DNA of 64,000 nucleotides from Streptomyces sp. R33 (lineage in GTDB: Bacteria; Actinomycetota; Actinomycetes; Streptomycetales; Streptomycetaceae), in assembly GCF_041200175.1 (NCBI RefSeq), contig NZ_CP165727.1:3633501-3697500 (forward strand). The letters run 5' to 3'. The notes under the pieces are model-generated. The model was not told the DNA's origin. It did not search any database and worked only from the letters and a program-made list of their open reading frames with translations. The translations under genes were made by a program, and so were the position numbers. This document shows positions 42,168 through 50,834 of the stretch, in pieces. Every line of letters starts with the position of its first letter. The stretch's first letter is position 1.

Positions 42168-43256
42168 TCAGCGCGGCTTGCCGGCCGCCGCGGACGACGG
42201 GACCGGGCTCGCCGGGACGAACGTCGGGGCCTTGAGTACGGGGCTCCCGTCGTCGGCCGTGCGCGGAACGGCCGGCGCACCGCTCCGGACGGGCCCGTCG
42301 AGCAGCGCCTCGCAGAATTGCGGGATGCGCGCGAGGCCTTGCGCCAGCTTCGAGAGCCGCTCGCGTCGGTCGGAGGTCATGTGCCCCGACCGGTAGGCCT
42401 CGCACAGGTCCACCGCCTTGAGGCGGTTCTGCTTGTCGGCGTCCTTCAGCGAGGTGGTCCCGCCGGCGAAGGTGTCCTTGCCGTCCTTCGTGTCCTTGCC
42501 GCCCGCGTCGCCGCTGCCGGCGCCGCCGCCGGACGAGGTGCCGGGTCCGGTTCCCGTTCCGGTACCGAATCCCTGGACCGCGCCCGCGTCCGCACCCGGC
42601 GTCTGCGCCGTGCCGAGGCCGGGCTCCGAGCCGTCGGTGCCGCGGAGCGGGGTGGGCCGCAGCTGCGGTGCGAGGGTCGGGCCCGCGGTGTCGCCGGCCG
42701 TCGTCGGATTCTCGTCGGCGCTCAGGGAGACCGCCGGTGCAGGACCCGCCGTGTCGTGCGTGACCCGGTCCAGCAGGCCGGCCCCTGCGGCGACCGCCAG
42801 GCTGCCGACGGCGACGCCCGCCAGTGCGGCGACCAGGGCGAACCGCGCCGGGCGGCCGCGCCGGGATGCGGCAACGGTGAGGGGGGCGGCGGCCGTGCCG
42901 AGTTCCACGAGGGGCGTGGCGTCGACGCCGACCGGTCCGGACGTCCCGGGCAGTGCGGATATCGCGGACAATCCGGGCGCCGAAGCCACCCCGGATGTTC
43001 CTGATGCCGACATCGCCCCGGATGCCCCGCCCGCCACGGCCCCGCCGCGCGCCGCACGGAAGGCGGCCACTGCCGCGGCCTCGCCGGGCAGTTCCACCCC
43101 GGCGGGCGGCTGCGGCGCGGCCAGCATGTCGAGGGCGGCCCGCAGCCGGGCCTCCGCTTCCTGGGCGCGCCGGTCGGCGCCAGGTGCGGCCGGGCCGCCG
43201 CGCAGCACTCGTTCCGCCGCGGCCTTGTCCAGCCACCTGTTGCGCTCGTCGGCCAT
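42168..43256 (-). CDS. Membrane protein, probable anti-sigma factor
   Basis: 362 residues. The N-terminal ~70 residues are cytoplasmic and charged (MADERNRWLDKAAAERVLRG, RRAQEAEARLRAALDML). A Gly/Ala/Ser linker and one membrane helix (FALVAALAGVAVGSLAVAAG, about 140-160) follow, then a low-complexity exported part and a C-terminal domain with two Cys. No zinc-type HxxxCxxC anti-sigma motif. The assignment rests on position: its ATG shares a base with the stop of the ECF sigma gene, the usual sigma/anti-sigma arrangement. Confidence 0.7.
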   Translation of the reverse strand: MADERNRWLDKAAAERVLRGGPAAPGADRRAQEAEARLRAALDMLAAPQPPAGVELPGEAAAVAAFRAARGGAVAGGASGAMSASGTSGVASAPGLSAISALPGTSGPVGVDATPLVELGTAAAPLTVAASRRGRPARFALVAALAGVAVGSLAVAAGAGLLDRVTHDTAGPAPAVSLSADENPTTAGDTAGPTLAPQLRPTPLRGTDGSEPGLGTAQTPGADAGAVQGFGTGTGTGPGTSSGGGAGSGDAGGKDTKDGKDTFAGGTTSLKDADKQNRLKAVDLCEAYRSGHMTSDRRERLSKLAQGLARIPQFCEALLDGPVRSGAPAVPRTADDGSPVLKAPTFVPASPVPSSAAAGKPR

Positions 43257-44017
43257 CACATGTCCTTCTGCGTCCGCCAACGTGAATGCGTCACACCGGT
43301 TTGCTCTACGAGGCCACCGCCCCGGCCACGCTGAGCGGGCACGGCGTCGAGATCCCTCCCGCCCCTGCCGTCCCGCGCCTGGCCATCGGCATTATGGCCG
43401 ACCGGCCCCGCCTCATCCGAGCCCGGATCCAGGTCCGGCCCGAAGCCGCCCTCCTGGCCGAGCAGCTCGGCCAGTTTCTTCAGGCCCCGATGGGCTGCGG
43501 TGCGTACCGCTCCGGGCCGCTTGCCCAGGGTCTCGGCCGCGCTCTTGGCGTCCAGGCCGACGACGACGCGGAGCACCACGGCCTCGGCCTGGTCCTGCGG
43601 AAGCTGTGCGATCAGCGCCATGGTCCGGCCGGTCGACAGGGCCTCCATCGCCTCGCCGGCGGTGTCGCTGTCGGCGGCGAGGACCGTCAGCTCGGTCTCG
43701 TCGCCGCCGATGGCGGGGCGGCGCCCGCGCATGCGGATGTGGTCGAGGGCCCGGTTGCGGCCGATCCGGGCGGCCCAGCCGCGGAAGCGGTCGGCGTCGC
43801 CGGTGAAGGAGTCGAGGTCGCGGGCGATCTGCAGCCAGGCCTCGGAGGTCACGTCCTCCGCGTCGGCGTCCCCGACGAGTGTGCGTACGTATCCGAGCAG
43901 GCGTGGGTGCACGGCGCGGTACACAGTACGGAACCCGCTCTCGTCGCCGCCCTGTGCCGCGAGCACCGCGGCGGTCAGCTCCGCGTCGTCCCCCAGCAAA
44001 GTCCCCAACCCGTTCAC
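43256..44017 (-). CDS. ECF sigma factor
   Basis: 253 residues from GTG 44017 (TTG 44038 is an alternative). Region 2 at about 20-90 (GYVRTLVGDADAEDVTSEAW, RDLDSFTGDADRFRGW), region 4 at about 120-180 (LPQDQAEAVVLRVVVGLDAK, KRPGAVRTAAHRGLKKL). A ~70-residue Gly/Asp/Arg-rich tail is unusual for the class. Cotranscribed with the membrane protein that overlaps its stop codon; that protein would hold it inactive until a surface signal arrives. Confidence 0.88.
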   Translation of the reverse strand: MNGLGTLLGDDAELTAAVLAAQGGDESGFRTVYRAVHPRLLGYVRTLVGDADAEDVTSEAWLQIARDLDSFTGDADRFRGWAARIGRNRALDHIRMRGRRPAIGGDETELTVLAADSDTAGEAMEALSTGRTMALIAQLPQDQAEAVVLRVVVGLDAKSAAETLGKRPGAVRTAAHRGLKKLAELLGQEGGFGPDLDPGSDEAGPVGHNADGQARDGRGGRDLDAVPAQRGRGGGLVEQTGVTHSRWRTQKDM

Positions 44018-44372
44018 TGTCTTGTACGTGTGGCGCAAATCAGCACGTTACGGCCTTCAAGTACCTTCGTCCACGTGGTGTACGGGGAGCAACCAATCGT
44101 GCGCGAAGCGGGGTGTGACACAAAACGCACTCGCGGCGCTGACAGGGGTACGGGCTTGTCGCACGAGCCCGTACGGACGGCGACCGGGGCCTCTCCTGTG
44201 GGGGGTGGCGGCCTCGGTCGTCTTCCTCCTCCCCCGCCGCCCCTCCCTGCACCGCCGCTGCTCCCTGTTTTCCGGTTTCCGGCGCGCCGCCCCGTCATCA
44301 CGTCATCCTTTCGGCTCACTTCCGGGTGAAAACCCCGGATGGGTACGACACACCCGGCCCGGCGTCGCTAGC
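44018..44372. other. Divergent intergenic region sigma factor / OHCU decarboxylase-like gene
   Basis: About 355 bases without a supportable gene. It contains a TAGCGT hexamer at 44369-44374 that could be the -10 of the rightward gene. No clear -35 and no inverted repeat stand out. Confidence 0.4.
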
Positions 44373-44978
44373 GTGGCGGCACACCCGAGCCACGCCCCGA
44401 GGAGCCCCCCGCTGTCCAGCCACCTTCCGGCACAGGCCCGCGGCAGCTCCGATCCTTCGCACGGCTCCGGGCTGGCGCGGTTCAACGCCCTGTCCCCCGA
44501 GGCCGCCGAGGCCGTCCTGCTGCACTGCTGCGGGAGCCGGCGCTGGGCCCAGCGGGTGGCGAGGCACCGCCCCTATCCGGATCCGGGGGCGCTGCTGGCC
44601 GCCGCCGACGAGGCCTCGTACGACCTCTCCCAGGCGGACCTGGGCGAGGCACTGGCCTCGGAGGTCCCGGTGGAGCTGGACCACGGGGCCCCGTACGCCG
44701 CGCTCCTGGCGCTCGACGCGGCCCATGCGGAGTACGAGCGCAAGTTCGGCCACGCCTTCGTGATCTGCCTGGACGGGCACCCGCCGGAGGAGCAGGCGGA
44801 CCAGCTCCTGACCGCGGTCCGGCGGCGGATGGAGCTCGAGGCGGACGAGGAGCGGTCGATCTCGGCGGACGAGCTGCGCCGCCTCGCCCAGGTCCGGCTC
44901 GCCGACCTGACACATTGGCTGACCTCGCCGGACGGGGTTTCCGCCGCGGATTCAGGGCTATTCGCCCCTGTGGGATAG
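44373..44978 (+). CDS. 2-oxo-4-hydroxy-4-carboxy-5-ureidoimidazoline decarboxylase-like protein
   Basis: OHCU decarboxylase (UraD) fold: GLARFNALSPEAAEAVLLHC, CCGSRRWAQRVARHRPYP, KFGHAFVICLDGHPPEEQ and ADELRRLAQVRLADL. This enzyme gives S-allantoin in urate breakdown. No other urate genes lie near. GTG 44373 is the only standard start before the domain, but it falls inside a possible -10 hexamer. A perfect GAGGAG (44399-44404) stands seven bases before an in-frame CTG at 44412, which looks like the real start (~188 residues). Confidence 0.8.
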   Translation: MAAHPSHAPRSPPLSSHLPAQARGSSDPSHGSGLARFNALSPEAAEAVLLHCCGSRRWAQRVARHRPYPDPGALLAAADEASYDLSQADLGEALASEVPVELDHGAPYAALLALDAAHAEYERKFGHAFVICLDGHPPEEQADQLLTAVRRRMELEADEERSISADELRRLAQVRLADLTHWLTSPDGVSAADSGLFAPVG

Positions 44979-45130
44979 TCCGTCCGTGCCTGTTTGATCA
45001 CACCGATGGACCCGGCGCAAGGGAACCGACAAAGCGTCGCTACGATGTCCGGGGCCGGAGGACCGTACCCGGCCGGGCCCGACCGACAAAGAAGCCGGCT
45101 GGCCCCCGCCCCGCTTCCGGAGGGTTTTCC

Positions 45131-45511
45131 GTGCCGGCTGGAACGTTGTACCGCGGCCGGGAAGGAATGTGGTCCTGGGTGGCTCATCGAGTCACCGGCG
45201 TCCTCATCTTCTTCTTCCTGTTCGTACACGTCCTCGACACCGCTCTCGTCCGCGTCTCCCCCGAGGCGTACGACGATGTCGTGGCTACCTACAAGACTCC
45301 GATCGTCGCGCTGATGGAGTACGGCCTCGTGGCCGCCATCCTCTTCCACGCGCTCAACGGTCTCCGTGTGATCGCCGTGGACTTCTGGTCCAAGGGCCCC
45401 CGTCTCCAGAAGCAGATGCTCTGGGGCGTGATGATCGTCTGGATCATCCTGATGGCCGGGGCCCTGTACCCCGTCCTCGGTCACGCAGCTGCTGAACTGT
45501 TCGGGAAGTGA
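45131..45511 (+). CDS. sdhC: Succinate dehydrogenase cytochrome b556 subunit
   Basis: 126 residues, three helices: GREGMWSWVAHRVTGVLIFF (Ser/Arg quinone-site motif), LFHALNGLRVIAVDF (haem-ligand His) and a C-terminal helix. Membrane anchor with SdhD, passing electrons from succinate to menaquinone. GTG start with GGAGGG eight bases upstream. First gene of sdhCDAB. Confidence 0.95.
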   Translation: MPAGTLYRGREGMWSWVAHRVTGVLIFFFLFVHVLDTALVRVSPEAYDDVVATYKTPIVALMEYGLVAAILFHALNGLRVIAVDFWSKGPRLQKQMLWGVMIVWIILMAGALYPVLGHAAAELFGK

Positions 45512-45519
45512 CACGCGCC

Positions 45520-46017
45520 ATGTCTTCGAACAACACGGTTTCTGACGCTTCCTCCGCCCAGGCCATCGGCGACGTGGAGGGCGTGAGCCTCTACGACGTC
45601 GACAACCCGGCGCCGTACATCGAGGCCCCGCGCAAGCGCACGGGCAAGACCCCGCGCTCGACCCGCGGCAACTTCGAGATGGCCGCGTGGCTCTTCATGC
45701 GCCTCTCGGGCATCGTCCTCGTCGTCCTGGTCATCGGCCACCTCGTCATCCAGCTGGTGCTGGACGGCGGCGTCTCCAAGGTCGGCTTCGCCTTCGTGGC
45801 GGGCCGCTGGGCGTCCCCGTTCTGGCAGGTCTGGGACCTGCTGATGCTGTGGCTGGCCATGCTGCACGGCGCCAACGGCCTGCGTACCGTCATCAACGAC
45901 TACGCGGAGCGCGCCAACACGCGGCTGTGGCTGAAGGGCCTGCTCTACACCGCCACGGTGTTCACCATCCTTCTGGGCACGCTGGTGATCTTCACCTTCG
46001 ACCCGAACATCCGCTAG
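45520..46017 (+). CDS. sdhD: Succinate dehydrogenase hydrophobic membrane anchor subunit
   Basis: 165 residues. A ~50-residue hydrophilic N-terminus is longer than in most SdhD, then three helices (MAAWLFMRLSGIVLVVLVIG, FWQVWDLLMLWLAMLHGANG, LLYTATVFTILLGTLVIF). Haem ligand candidates are His in VIGHLVIQ and LHGANG. ATG 45520 is used; GTG 45508 overlapping the sdhC stop is possible. Confidence 0.94.
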   Translation: MSSNNTVSDASSAQAIGDVEGVSLYDVDNPAPYIEAPRKRTGKTPRSTRGNFEMAAWLFMRLSGIVLVVLVIGHLVIQLVLDGGVSKVGFAFVAGRWASPFWQVWDLLMLWLAMLHGANGLRTVINDYAERANTRLWLKGLLYTATVFTILLGTLVIFTFDPNIR

Positions 46018-46040
46018 GCAACGGGGCTGAGGCGAATCCA

Positions 46041-47795
46041 ATGAAGATCCACAAGTACGACACCGTCATCGTCGGCGCAGGTGGCGCCGGCATGCGCGCC
46101 GCCATCGAGTCGACGAAGCGCAGCCGCACCGCGGTACTGACGAAGCTCTACCCCACCCGCTCCCACACGGGCGCCGCGCAGGGCGGCATGGCCGCCGCGC
46201 TGGCGAACGTGGAAGAGGACAACTGGGAGTGGCACACCTTCGACACGGTCAAGGGCGGTGACTACCTGGTCGACCAGGACGCCGCCGAGATCCTGGCGAA
46301 GGAGGCCATCGACGCGGTCCTCGACCTGGAGAAGATGGGCCTGCCGTTCAACCGCACCCCGGACGGCACCATCGACCAGCGCCGCTTCGGCGGCCACTCG
46401 CGCAACCACGGCGAGGCGCCGGTCCGCCGGTCCTGCTACGCCGCGGACCGCACCGGCCACATGATCCTCCAGACGCTGTACCAGAACTGCGTCAAGGAGG
46501 GCGTGGAGTTCTTCAACGAGTTCTACGTCCTGGACCAGCTCCTGGTCGAGGAGGACGGCGTCAAGAAGTCGGCCGGTGTGGTCGCGTACGAGCTCGCCAC
46601 CGGCGAGATCCACGTGTTCCAGGCGAAGGCCGTCATCTACGCCTCCGGCGGCACCGGCAAGTTCTTCAAGGTGACCTCCAACGCGCACACCCTCACGGGT
46701 GACGGCCAGGCGGCCTGCTACCGCCGCGGCCTGCCGCTCGAGGACATGGAGTTCTTCCAGTTCCACCCGACGGGCATCTGGCGCATGGGCATCCTGCTGA
46801 CGGAGGGCGCCCGCGGTGAGGGCGGCATCCTCCGCAACAAGGACGGCGAGCGCTTCATGGAGAAGTACGCGCCGGTCATGAAGGACCTCGCGTCCCGTGA
46901 CGTCGTCTCGCGCTCCATCTACACGGAGATCCGTGAGGGCCGCGGCTGCGGTCCGGCCGGCGACCACGTGTACCTGGACCTGACGCACCTGCCGCCGGAG
47001 CAGCTCGACGCGAAGCTCCCGGACATCACCGAGTTCGCGCGTACGTACCTGGGCATCGAGCCGTACACGGACCCGATCCCGATCCAGCCCACCGCGCACT
47101 ACGCCATGGGCGGCATCCCGACGAACGTCGAGGGTGAGGTCCTGGCGGACAACACCACCGTCGTCCCGGGCCTGTACGCGGCCGGCGAGGTCGCCTGCGT
47201 CTCCGTGCACGGCGCCAACCGCCTCGGCACCAACTCGCTCCTGGACATCAACGTGTTCGGCAAGCGCTCGGGCATCGCCGCGGCGAAGTACTCGCAGGAG
47301 AACGACTACGTCGAGCTCCCCGAGAACCCGGCGCAGCAGGTCATCGACCTGGTCGAGCGCCTGCGCAACTCCACGGGCAAGGAGCGGGTCGCCGACCTGC
47401 GCCTGGAGCTCCAGGAGACGATGGACGCCTGCGTGATGGTGTTCCGTACGGAGCAGACCATCAAGACCGCGGTCGAGAAGATCGCGGAGCTGCGCGAGCG
47501 CTACAAGAACGTGTCCGTCCAGGACAAGGGCAAGCGCTTCAACACGGACCTGCTGGAGGCCATCGAGCTGGGCAACCTGCTCGACCTTGCCGAGGTCATG
47601 GCCGTGTCCGCGCTGGCGCGCAAGGAATCCCGCGGCGGTCACTACCGCGAGGACTACCCGAACCGCGACGACGTCAACTTCATGCGCCACACCATGGCGT
47701 ACCGCGAGGTCGGAGCCGATGGCTCGGACTCGGTCCGGCTCGACTACAAGCCGGTCGTCACGACCCGCTACCAGCCGATGGAGCGTAAGTACTGA
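46041..47795 (+). CDS. sdhA: Succinate dehydrogenase flavoprotein subunit
   Basis: 584 residues. FAD-binding VIVGAGGAGMRAAIES, covalent-FAD region RSHTGAAQGGMAA (His), substrate-site motifs FFQFHPTGIW and GGIPTN, and active-site Arg in ASRDVVSRS. Oxidises succinate to fumarate at the cytoplasmic face. 23 bases after sdhD. The stop shares a base with the sdhB ATG. Confidence 0.98.
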   Translation: MKIHKYDTVIVGAGGAGMRAAIESTKRSRTAVLTKLYPTRSHTGAAQGGMAAALANVEEDNWEWHTFDTVKGGDYLVDQDAAEILAKEAIDAVLDLEKMGLPFNRTPDGTIDQRRFGGHSRNHGEAPVRRSCYAADRTGHMILQTLYQNCVKEGVEFFNEFYVLDQLLVEEDGVKKSAGVVAYELATGEIHVFQAKAVIYASGGTGKFFKVTSNAHTLTGDGQAACYRRGLPLEDMEFFQFHPTGIWRMGILLTEGARGEGGILRNKDGERFMEKYAPVMKDLASRDVVSRSIYTEIREGRGCGPAGDHVYLDLTHLPPEQLDAKLPDITEFARTYLGIEPYTDPIPIQPTAHYAMGGIPTNVEGEVLADNTTVVPGLYAAGEVACVSVHGANRLGTNSLLDINVFGKRSGIAAAKYSQENDYVELPENPAQQVIDLVERLRNSTGKERVADLRLELQETMDACVMVFRTEQTIKTAVEKIAELRERYKNVSVQDKGKRFNTDLLEAIELGNLLDLAEVMAVSALARKESRGGHYREDYPNRDDVNFMRHTMAYREVGADGSDSVRLDYKPVVTTRYQPMERKY

Positions 47796-48562
47796 TGGCA
47801 ACCCCGACCCTGTCCAAGACGGACAAGATGGAAGAGGCGGCTGCTGCCTCCCCGTACATCACGGTCACGTTCCGGATCCGCCGCTTCAACCCCGAGATCT
47901 CGGACGAGGCGCAGTGGCAGGACTTCCAGATCGAGATCGACCCGAAGGAGCGCGTGCTCGACGGTCTCCACAAGATCAAGTGGGACCTCGACGGCACGCT
48001 GACCTTCCGCCGGTCGTGCGCGCACGGCATCTGCGGCTCCGACGCGATGCGGATCAACGGCAAGAACAGGCTCGCCTGCAAGACGCTGATCAAGGACATC
48101 AACCCGGAGAAGCCGATCACCGTCGAGGCCATCAAGGGCCTCACGGTGATGAAGGACCTCGTCGTCGACATGGAGCCCTTCTTCCAGGCGTACCGGGACG
48201 TCATGCCGTTCCTGGTCACCAAGGGCAACGAGCCGACGCGTGAGCGTCTGCAGTCCGCCGAGGACCGCGAGCGGTTCGACGACACCACCAAGTGCATCCT
48301 GTGCGCCGCGTGCACGTCCTCGTGCCCGGTGTTCTGGAACGACGGGCAGTACTTCGGCCCGGCGGCGATCGTCAACGCGCACCGCTTCATCTTCGACTCG
48401 CGTGACGAGGCCGGCGAGCAGCGCCTGGAGATCCTGAACGACAAGGACGGCGTGTGGCGCTGCCGCACGACGTTCAACTGCACCGATGCCTGCCCGCGCG
48501 GCATCGAGGTCACGAAGGCCATCCAGGAAGTCAAGCGCGCCCTGATCACGCGCCGCTTCTGA
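47795..48562 (+). CDS. sdhB: Succinate dehydrogenase iron-sulfur subunit
   Basis: 255 residues. [2Fe-2S] ligands in RRSCAHGICGSDAM and the later Cys of NRLACK. [4Fe-4S] and [3Fe-4S] ligands in CILCAACTSSCPVFW and CTDACPRG. Carries electrons from FAD to the quinone site. Followed by an exceptionally stable terminator. Confidence 0.98.
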   Translation: MATPTLSKTDKMEEAAAASPYITVTFRIRRFNPEISDEAQWQDFQIEIDPKERVLDGLHKIKWDLDGTLTFRRSCAHGICGSDAMRINGKNRLACKTLIKDINPEKPITVEAIKGLTVMKDLVVDMEPFFQAYRDVMPFLVTKGNEPTRERLQSAEDRERFDDTTKCILCAACTSSCPVFWNDGQYFGPAAIVNAHRFIFDSRDEAGEQRLEILNDKDGVWRCRTTFNCTDACPRGIEVTKAIQEVKRALITRRF

Positions 48563-48582
48563 CCGCCTCGCAGTCGGCTGTA

Positions 48583-48626
48583 CGAGGGCCCCGCTCCCGG
48601 ATTTCGATCCGGGAGCGGGGCCCTCG
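48583..48626 (+). terminator. Very strong terminator after sdhB with TTCG loop
   Basis: 20-bp perfect stem (48583-48602 with 48607-48626) closed by the stable tetraloop TTCG, 20 bases past the sdhB stop. Left arm begins CGAGGGCCCC. Confidence 0.95.
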
Positions 48627-48727
48627 CCACGTTCACCCCCAGGAGCGAAGACCATCCGGATGAACCTTTCATCACACGTGCCGACTGGGCTGAAGGCAGT
48701 ACGGTCACCGGCGTCGCTTGTACCCGA

Positions 48728-49159
48728 GTGTCGTCCGCAGGCCGGCTCGCAGACAGCGGGCTCGACATCTACCAGGACGGCAACATCATCCGCGGCCGGA
48801 AGGTCTGCATCCCGGACCTGTTCGTGGGCCTGGAGGACCTGGACGAGATCCCCGACGAGGAAGGTCTCGGTGTGGACGCCACCCGCGTCCCCCTGGTCGC
48901 CGAGATCGTTTCCCCCGGGAAGGAGGCACACCGGTGGGACCACATCCGCAAGCGCCGGTGGTACGCCCAGGCCGGCATCCCCGTCTACGTCGTCATCGAC
49001 GACTTCGACGACGAGGGCACGGGGACCGTGTTCAGCGCCCCGGACCCGGAGAAGGGCACGTACGCCACCAAGACCACTGTCGGATACGGCACTTCCGTCG
49101 TCATCCCCGACGGTCCCGCCAAGGGCCTCACGATCGGCGAGGAGCTGACCCGGGCCTGA
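48728..49159 (+). pseudogene. Uma2-family (DUF820) endonuclease-like, N-terminally truncated
   Basis: 143 residues from GTG 48728 against ~185-200 for the family. It keeps the central and C-terminal parts (LDIYQDGNIIRGRKVCIPDL, LVAEIVSPGKEAHRWDHIRK, RRWYAQAGIPVYVVID). The N-terminal ~45-50 residues, usually ending ELIDGEIV, are absent upstream in every frame. No ribosome binding site. Uma2 proteins have a PD-(D/E)xK-like fold and unknown role. Most likely a decayed 5' end; a shortened but expressed protein cannot be excluded. Confidence 0.7.
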
Positions 49160-49204
49160 GGATCGGGGTACGAGGTCGGGCAGGCCTGTGGAAAGATCGA
49201 GCGC

Positions 49205-49780
49205 ATGAGCGAGCAGCAGCCGAATCCGTACGCCAGTGACAACGGGGCTCCCGGGAATGCCGGTTACGGCTACCCGCAGCCCTACCCGGCGGCCCCCGGG
49301 AGCGCCGGCTACGGCTACCCGCAGGCCACTCCGCCCGCACCGGGCTACCAGCCGACCGTCGGCGGCGCGGGCATCCCCGCCCAGGCGCAGCCGCCGATGC
49401 AGCCCCCGGCCTACCCCGTCGCCCCGCAGGGCGGCGGCGGTTCCGGCCTGTCCCTCGGCGACATCACCATCGCCGGGGACCAGATCATCACCCCCTCGGG
49501 CGCGATGCCGCTCAAGGGCGCGATGTGGAACGCCTCGGACTTCTCCCGCACCGAGACGAAGATCCCGACGCACGCGGTCGTGCTCGCGATCGTCTTCTTC
49601 CTGTTCTGCCTGCTGGGCCTGCTCTTCCTCCTCATGAAGGAGAAGACCACCACCGGCTACATCCAGGTCACCGTCACGAGCGGCGGCCGCCACCACTCCA
49701 CGATGATCCCGGCGGTCGACGCGGGAACGTTCCCCTGGGTGATGAACCAGATCAACTACGCCCGTTCCCTCAGTATCTGA
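49205..49780 (+). CDS. Membrane protein with Pro/Gly/Tyr-rich N-terminus
   Basis: 191 residues. The N-terminal ~75 residues are low complexity with repeats such as NAGYGYPQPYP and SAGYGYPQATP. A short conserved part (SLGDITIAGDQIITPSGAMP), one membrane helix (AVVLAIVFFLFCLLGLLFLL, about 122-142) and a C-terminal beta-like domain (GYIQVTVTSGGRHHSTMIP) follow. Family known from actinobacteria, function unknown. ATG 49205, ribosome binding site GAAAGATCGAG only moderate. The 3' end overlaps a decayed gene on the other strand. Confidence 0.8.
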   Translation: MSEQQPNPYASDNGAPGNAGYGYPQPYPAAPGSAGYGYPQATPPAPGYQPTVGGAGIPAQAQPPMQPPAYPVAPQGGGGSGLSLGDITIAGDQIITPSGAMPLKGAMWNASDFSRTETKIPTHAVVLAIVFFLFCLLGLLFLLMKEKTTTGYIQVTVTSGGRHHSTMIPAVDAGTFPWVMNQINYARSLSI

Positions 49781-50029
49781 CGGGTGACGGCCGGGTCGGC
49801 GGGAAGCGGCCCGCGGGGCCGCCGTCCTGCCCGGCCGGATCGTTGCCGACGCCGGCCACGCCGAGCCGCCGCAGGCGTGCGCCGAGTTCTGCGGGGCGCC
49901 GATCGGGTAGAAGCACACCTGGTCGGTGCGCATCCGCAGGAAGCTGCCCGAGTCGGTGATGCCCTCGTAGCGGTCGGGGGGCGGGCCGAGGCAGGGTTGC
50001 GGGTCGCCCGGGGGCGAGTGACCCGTCAC
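49770..50029 (-). pseudogene. Small frameshifted gene downstream of the CAP-domain gene
   Basis: GTG 50029 overlaps the CAP gene stop (GTGA). The frame has strongly biased third positions up to TDQVCFYPIGAP (about 49893), then loses coding character. Continuing one base back gives AELGARLRRLGVAGVGND and later SPVRY with a TGA at 49770-49772. One missing G in the run GCGCCCCGCAG would explain this and restore an ~86-residue protein. No family recognised. It could also be a sequencing error. Confidence 0.5.
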
Positions 50030-50640
50030 TGCTGGCAGCGGCCGAACGTCACGACGTAGGTGCCGGCCTGGCTGGCGCCGGCCCCGGCGCGGTCCGCCGC
50101 GCCCGGCTGGGCCCAGGCGCCGATCTCCCGCATCGCCGGGTCGAGGACGCGATCACGGTGGCCGTAGGTGCTCACGTTCACCCACCAGTTGACCGCGGCG
50201 TTCGGGGTACCGGCCGAGCCGCCCCAGCCCGTGTACGTGATCTCGGCAACGTTGAACGATCTGGGGTTCGGGCAGTAGCCCGCATCCTTGATCCGGGTCG
50301 TCGGCGTCGAGCCGGTCTGCGGGTTGGTGTGCGAATCCTTGTACGGGCCCCACCACTTCAGCTGCACCGCAGCGGCCGAGTGCTGCTGCGCAGCATTCGT
50401 CAGGGCCTGGTTCACGGTGAGGGCCGGCAGCCCCCGCTGCGTGCGCTGGGCGTTGATGAGGCAGATCACCGCGTTCCGCGCGGCGCTGTCGTTGCTGCTG
50501 GTCGGGGCCCGGGCCGCGGCTGCGGCATCACACGTGACGGCCGCCGCCGGCGCCGCCGAGACGGGTACGAGCGCGGCCGACAGGACTCCGGCCACGGCGA
50601 GACTCCGTGCTGTTCTGATGAGCGAAGCGTGCCTGCTCAA
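50026..50640 (-). CDS. Secreted CAP-domain (SCP/PR1-like) protein
   Basis: 204 residues from TTG 50640 with AGGAGG nine bases upstream. Signal peptide (SLAVAGVLSAALVPVSAAPAAA), then a CAP domain: ICLINAQRTQRGLPALTVNQ, AAQQHSAAAVQ, DAGY, FNVAEITYTGWG, YGHRDRVLDPAMREIGAW. CAP proteins are extracellular, stabilised by disulfides (Cys in VTCDA, VICLI, YCPN, GRCQQ); function varied. The ribosome binding site lies in a hairpin that ends at the start codon. Confidence 0.9.
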   Translation of the reverse strand: MSRHASLIRTARSLAVAGVLSAALVPVSAAPAAAVTCDAAAAARAPTSSNDSAARNAVICLINAQRTQRGLPALTVNQALTNAAQQHSAAAVQLKWWGPYKDSHTNPQTGSTPTTRIKDAGYCPNPRSFNVAEITYTGWGGSAGTPNAAVNWWVNVSTYGHRDRVLDPAMREIGAWAQPGAADRAGAGASQAGTYVVTFGRCQQ

Positions 50641-50655
50641 GGAGGTCCACCTCCT
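50640..50655 (-). promoter_or_regulatory. Hairpin sequestering the ribosome binding site of the CAP gene
   Basis: On the minus strand AGGAGG-TGGA-CCTCCT: the full Shine-Dalgarno sequence pairs with a perfect complement whose last base is the first base of the TTG start. Translation should depend on opening this stem. Confidence 0.6.
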
Positions 50656-50834
50656 GCGAACACGAAACACCGGTCCAAGCGTGCGGGCGGCACATGGCAC
50701 GGCCCGCCGCTCCTGCCCCTCCTCCAGCCTGCCACCCGCCCCGCCGACCCGCCATCCGGGCCCCGGGGGCCACGGCCCGCAGGCGTACGGCCCGGCACGT
50801 CGACACCGGCCCCGCCCGGCGGGACCATTCCCCC

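Noticed and set aside
48583..48626. Small RNA gene at the 20-bp hairpin after sdhB
   Set aside because: Position and symmetry are fully explained by a terminator; no separate promoter seen.
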